Assembly (NCBI GenBank): GCA_041691815.1
Contig: JBEPTZ010000002.1
Location: 1 to 64,000, forward strand
Reading direction: 5' to 3'
DNA: 64,000 nucleotides
DNA from: 70-18 sp041691815
Lineage (GTDB): Bacteria > Pseudomonadota > Alphaproteobacteria > Acetobacterales > Acetobacteraceae
The notes under the pieces were generated by a model. That model had not been told where the DNA came from, did not search any database, and worked only from the letters and a program-made list of their open reading frames with translations. Positions 60,682-64,000 of this stretch are shown piece by piece (the first letter of the stretch is position 1; each line of letters opens with the position of its first letter). A program made the translations under genes and the position numbers.

Positions 60682-62037
60682 TCAGGTGACGCCGAGCATC
60701 CGCATCGCGTCGGCCACCCGGATGAAGCCGGCGATATTGGCGCCGAGCACGTAGTCGCCGGGGGCGCCGTATTCCTCGGCGGTGCGGTGGCAGACGTCGT
60801 GGATGTCGCGCATGATCACGGCCAGCTTGGCTTCGGTCTGCTGGAAGGTCCAGCTGTCGCGACTGGCGTTCTGCTGCATTTCCAGCGCCGAGGTGGCGAC
60901 GCCGCCGGCATTGGCCGCCTTGCCGGGGGCGAACAGCACGCCGGCGTCGCGGAACACCCTGACCGCCTCGGGCGTCGAGGGCATGTTGGCGCCTTCGCCG
61001 ACCGCCAGCACGCCGTTGTTCACCAGCGCCCGGGCATCCTTGCCGGTCAACTCGTTCTGGGTCGCCGATGGCATCGCCACATCGCAGGGCACGGTCCAGA
61101 TGCTGCCGGCGCCGGTCGCGATGAAATGCGCGCCGCTGCCACGCAGGGCGGCGTATTGCGCGATCCGCTCGCGCCGCACATCCTTGACCTCCTTGAGCAG
61201 GGCGAGGTCGATGCCGGCCTCGTCGACCACATAGCCGCTCGAATCGGAGCAGGCGATGACGGTGGCGCCGAACGCCTGCGCCTTCTCGATGGTGTAGATC
61301 GCGACATTGCCGGAGCCGGAGACCACCACCTTCTTGCCGGCAAAATCGGTCCCGCGGGTTTTCAGCATCGCCTCGACGAAATAGGTGTTGCCGTAGCCGG
61401 TCGCCTCGGTGCGGGCGCGCGAGCCACCGAGCGGCAGCGGCTTGCCGGTGAGCACGCCGGCTTCGTAGCGGTTGGACAGGCGCTTGTACTGGCCGAACAT
61501 GAAACCGATCTCGCGGCCGCCAACGCCGATATCGCCGGCCGGCACGTCGCTGTATTCGCCGATATGGCGGTGCAGTTCGGTCATCAGCGACTGGCAGAAG
61601 CGCATCACCTCGCCGTCGGAGCGGCCCTTGGGGTCGAAATCCGAGCCGCCCTTGCCGCCGCCGATCGGCATGCCGGTGAGCGCGTTCTTGAAGGTCTGCT
61701 CGAAGCCGAGAAACTTGATGATGCTGAGATTGACCGAGGGGTGGAAGCGCATGCCGCCCTTGTACGGGCCGAGTGCCGAGTTGAACTGCACGCGGAAGCC
61801 GCGATTGATCTGCACCTGGCCGGCGTCGTCGATCCACGGCACCCGGAAGATGATCTGCCGCTCCGGCTCGCACAGCCGCTCGATCAGTGCCAGGTCGAGA
61901 AAATGCGGGTGCTTGGCGATCACCCGGCCCAGGCTCTCCAGCACCTCGTGTACGGCCTGGAGAAACTCGGTCTCGCCGGCATTGCGGCGACTGACCTCGG
62001 CCAGTGCCGCATGCAGCTTTTCGTCAATTCCGCTCAT
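60682..62037 (-). CDS. gdhA: NADP-specific glutamate dehydrogenase
   Basis: This 451-residue hexameric glutamate dehydrogenase, small (type I) class, has the substrate segment GPYKGGMRFHPSVNLSIIKF, catalytic Lys in MPIGGGKGGSDFDPKG, and the coenzyme domain VVVSGSGNVAIY. It aminates 2-oxoglutarate with ammonia and NADPH. It has no visible operon partners; a dispersed-repeat hairpin lies downstream. Confidence 0.95.
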   Translation of the reverse strand: MSGIDEKLHAALAEVSRRNAGETEFLQAVHEVLESLGRVIAKHPHFLDLALIERLCEPERQIIFRVPWIDDAGQVQINRGFRVQFNSALGPYKGGMRFHPSVNLSIIKFLGFEQTFKNALTGMPIGGGKGGSDFDPKGRSDGEVMRFCQSLMTELHRHIGEYSDVPAGDIGVGGREIGFMFGQYKRLSNRYEAGVLTGKPLPLGGSRARTEATGYGNTYFVEAMLKTRGTDFAGKKVVVSGSGNVAIYTIEKAQAFGATVIACSDSSGYVVDEAGIDLALLKEVKDVRRERIAQYAALRGSGAHFIATGAGSIWTVPCDVAMPSATQNELTGKDARALVNNGVLAVGEGANMPSTPEAVRVFRDAGVLFAPGKAANAGGVATSALEMQQNASRDSWTFQQTEAKLAVIMRDIHDVCHRTAEEYGAPGDYVLGANIAGFIRVADAMRMLGVT

Positions 62038-62098
62038 ATTATCTGGCCCATTGTCTGCTGCTGTTTGCCGACCGTTGTCGCGGCCGGGCGGGCAGAGG

Positions 62099-63210
62099 TC
62101 AATGGCCGGCTGGGATACCGCCGCCGTTGGCCGCGTTTCGCCGCCCGGCGTAGAGTGCGAGCCTGCGCGCTGCCGCCGGGGCGGTGGCGCTCACGCCGTC
62201 CTCGGCGGCGGCGTCCGGCAGGGTCTCGGCGTGGTGGCAGGCGGTGAGGTGGCCGGGGTCGAGGCCAGGGATGGCGGGCGAGCGCAGCACCGGGTCGTCG
62301 GTGCGGCAGATATCGGTGGCGAACGGGCAGCGGGTGTGGAAGCGGCAGCCGGGCGGGATGTCCATCGGGCTCGGCACGTCGCCGCTGGCCACCTGGTGGG
62401 CGGTGCGGCGATGCGGGTCCGGGCGCGGGATCGCCGACAGCAGGGTGCGGGTGTAGGGGTGCAGCGGGCGGGCGAACAGCGCGTCCTTGGTGGTGATCTC
62501 GACGATGCGGCCGAGATACATCACCGCGATGCGGTCGGCCATGTGCTTCACCACCGCGAGATCATGGGCGATGAACAGGTAGGACAGGCCGAGTTCGGCC
62601 TGCAGGTCTTTCATCAGGTTGACAACCTGGGCCTGGATCGACACGTCCAGCGCCGAGACCGGCTCGTCGCACACCACCAGCGCCGGTTCCACCGCCAGCG
62701 CCCGGGCGATGCCGATGCGCTGGCGCTGGCCGCCGGAGAATTCATGGGGATAGCGTCCGGCGTGGTAGGCGGCGAGGCCGACCAGATCGAGCAGCCGGTT
62801 GACCCGGGCGCGCCGCTCCATGGCATTGCCGACGCCGTGCACGATCAGCGGTTCCTCCAGGATGCCGCCGACCGTCATACGCGGGTTGAGCGAGGCGAAC
62901 GGGTCCTGGAAGACGATCTGCATCCGCCGGCGCAGCGCCCGCAGCCTGGCGCCGCCGAGGGTGGTGATGTCGGTGCCTTCGAAATGCACGCTGCCGGCGC
63001 TGAGGTCGATCAGCCGCAGCACCAGCCGGGCAGTAGTGGATTTGCCGCAGCCGGATTCGCCGACCAGCGCCAGGGTTTCGCCGCGGAACAGCTTGAACGA
63101 GATGCCGTCCACCGCGCGCACGGTGCCGACATTATGCGCCATCACCAGGCCGCGGCTGACCGGGTAGTGCTTGGCGATGCCCTCGACTTCGAGCAGCGGC
63201 ACCTCATCGC

Positions 63211-63214
<4 letters not shown>
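62099..63214 (-). CDS. dppF: Dipeptide/oligopeptide ABC transporter 3, ATP-binding protein DppF
   Basis: This 371-residue ATPase has Walker A GESGCGKST, FSGGQRQRIGIARAL, DEPVSALDVSIQ and the GCRFHTRCPFATDIC motif. It has a C-terminal extension of about 45 residues compared with the other two DppF copies in the window. The start ATG 63214 overlaps the DppD stop by 4 bp; upstream open frame is a shadow. Confidence 0.94.

Positions 63215-64000
<786 letters not shown>

Overview
The window is chromosomal DNA of a high-GC alphaproteobacterium, most likely an Acetobacteraceae/Rhodospirillales-type organism. This is an inference from gene content, from an alphaproteobacterial SOS box (GAAC-N7-GAAC), from DUF3126, and from an imuA-imuB-dnaE2 cassette. 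I see no rRNA, CRISPR array, insertion sequence or phage genes. There is one tRNA (Pro, GGG).

Layout. 1-4000: end of an unknown gene, tRNA-Pro, and a leftward polar amino-acid ABC importer with a decarboxylase-like periplasmic-fold protein, facing a MocR-type regulator (4078-5424). 5500-10200: orphan ParA, an EamA exporter and a leftward TRAP transporter (dctPQM). 10400-16340: a signal-peptide-less penicillin-acylase-like enzyme, then a TetR gene divergent from an EmrAB pump. 16480-18600: a three-gene operon resembling sulfopyruvate/phosphonopyruvate decarboxylase plus a 2-hydroxyacid dehydrogenase. 18745-20919: DUF1328, a crotonase and a DmpA-type peptidase. 20941-30522: a leftward block with dipeptide transporter 1, a C45 acyltransferase/amidohydrolase, a sensor-less sigma-54 activator, AtuA and DUF4387. 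31095-37057: DUF3126 and dipeptide transporter 2. 37452-42523: a PEP-CTERM protein, then asnB-MFS-patatin. 42607-43491: a GT9 glycosyltransferase. 44130-49661: the SOS mutasome. 49880-57087: an LLM flavin oxidoreductase, a Cys-rich/Ala-Lys-rich small-protein pair, and a giant zinc-ribbon/cyclase/AAA/TPR protein overlapping an FAD oxidase. 57250-62037: another GT9 enzyme, two YXWGXW lipoproteins, an iron alcohol dehydrogenase and glutamate dehydrogenase. 62099-64000: ATPases of dipeptide transporter 3, cut by the window end.

The strongest new signals are regulatory. Three good -24/-12 (sigma-54) promoters stand upstream of dipeptide transporter 1 (30614-30629), atuA (22852-22866) and the PEP-CTERM gene (38268-38282). 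The first two bracket a gene for a sigma-54 activator with no sensor domain and share a 15-of-17 candidate enhancer motif. Together with the C45 enzyme and AtuA/DUF4387 this looks like one regulated uptake-and-breakdown unit for an unidentified peptide- or amide-like compound.

The second strong signal is a modular AT-rich repeat: palindromic arms ending in CAAAAAAACTTTT(C)ATCC, often in facing pairs around a variable core. It occurs at 117-424 (enclosing tRNA-Pro), 5408, 16346-16475, 21320-21438, 43495 and 49693-49825, mostly right at gene ends. One copy supplies the stop codon of the MocR gene.
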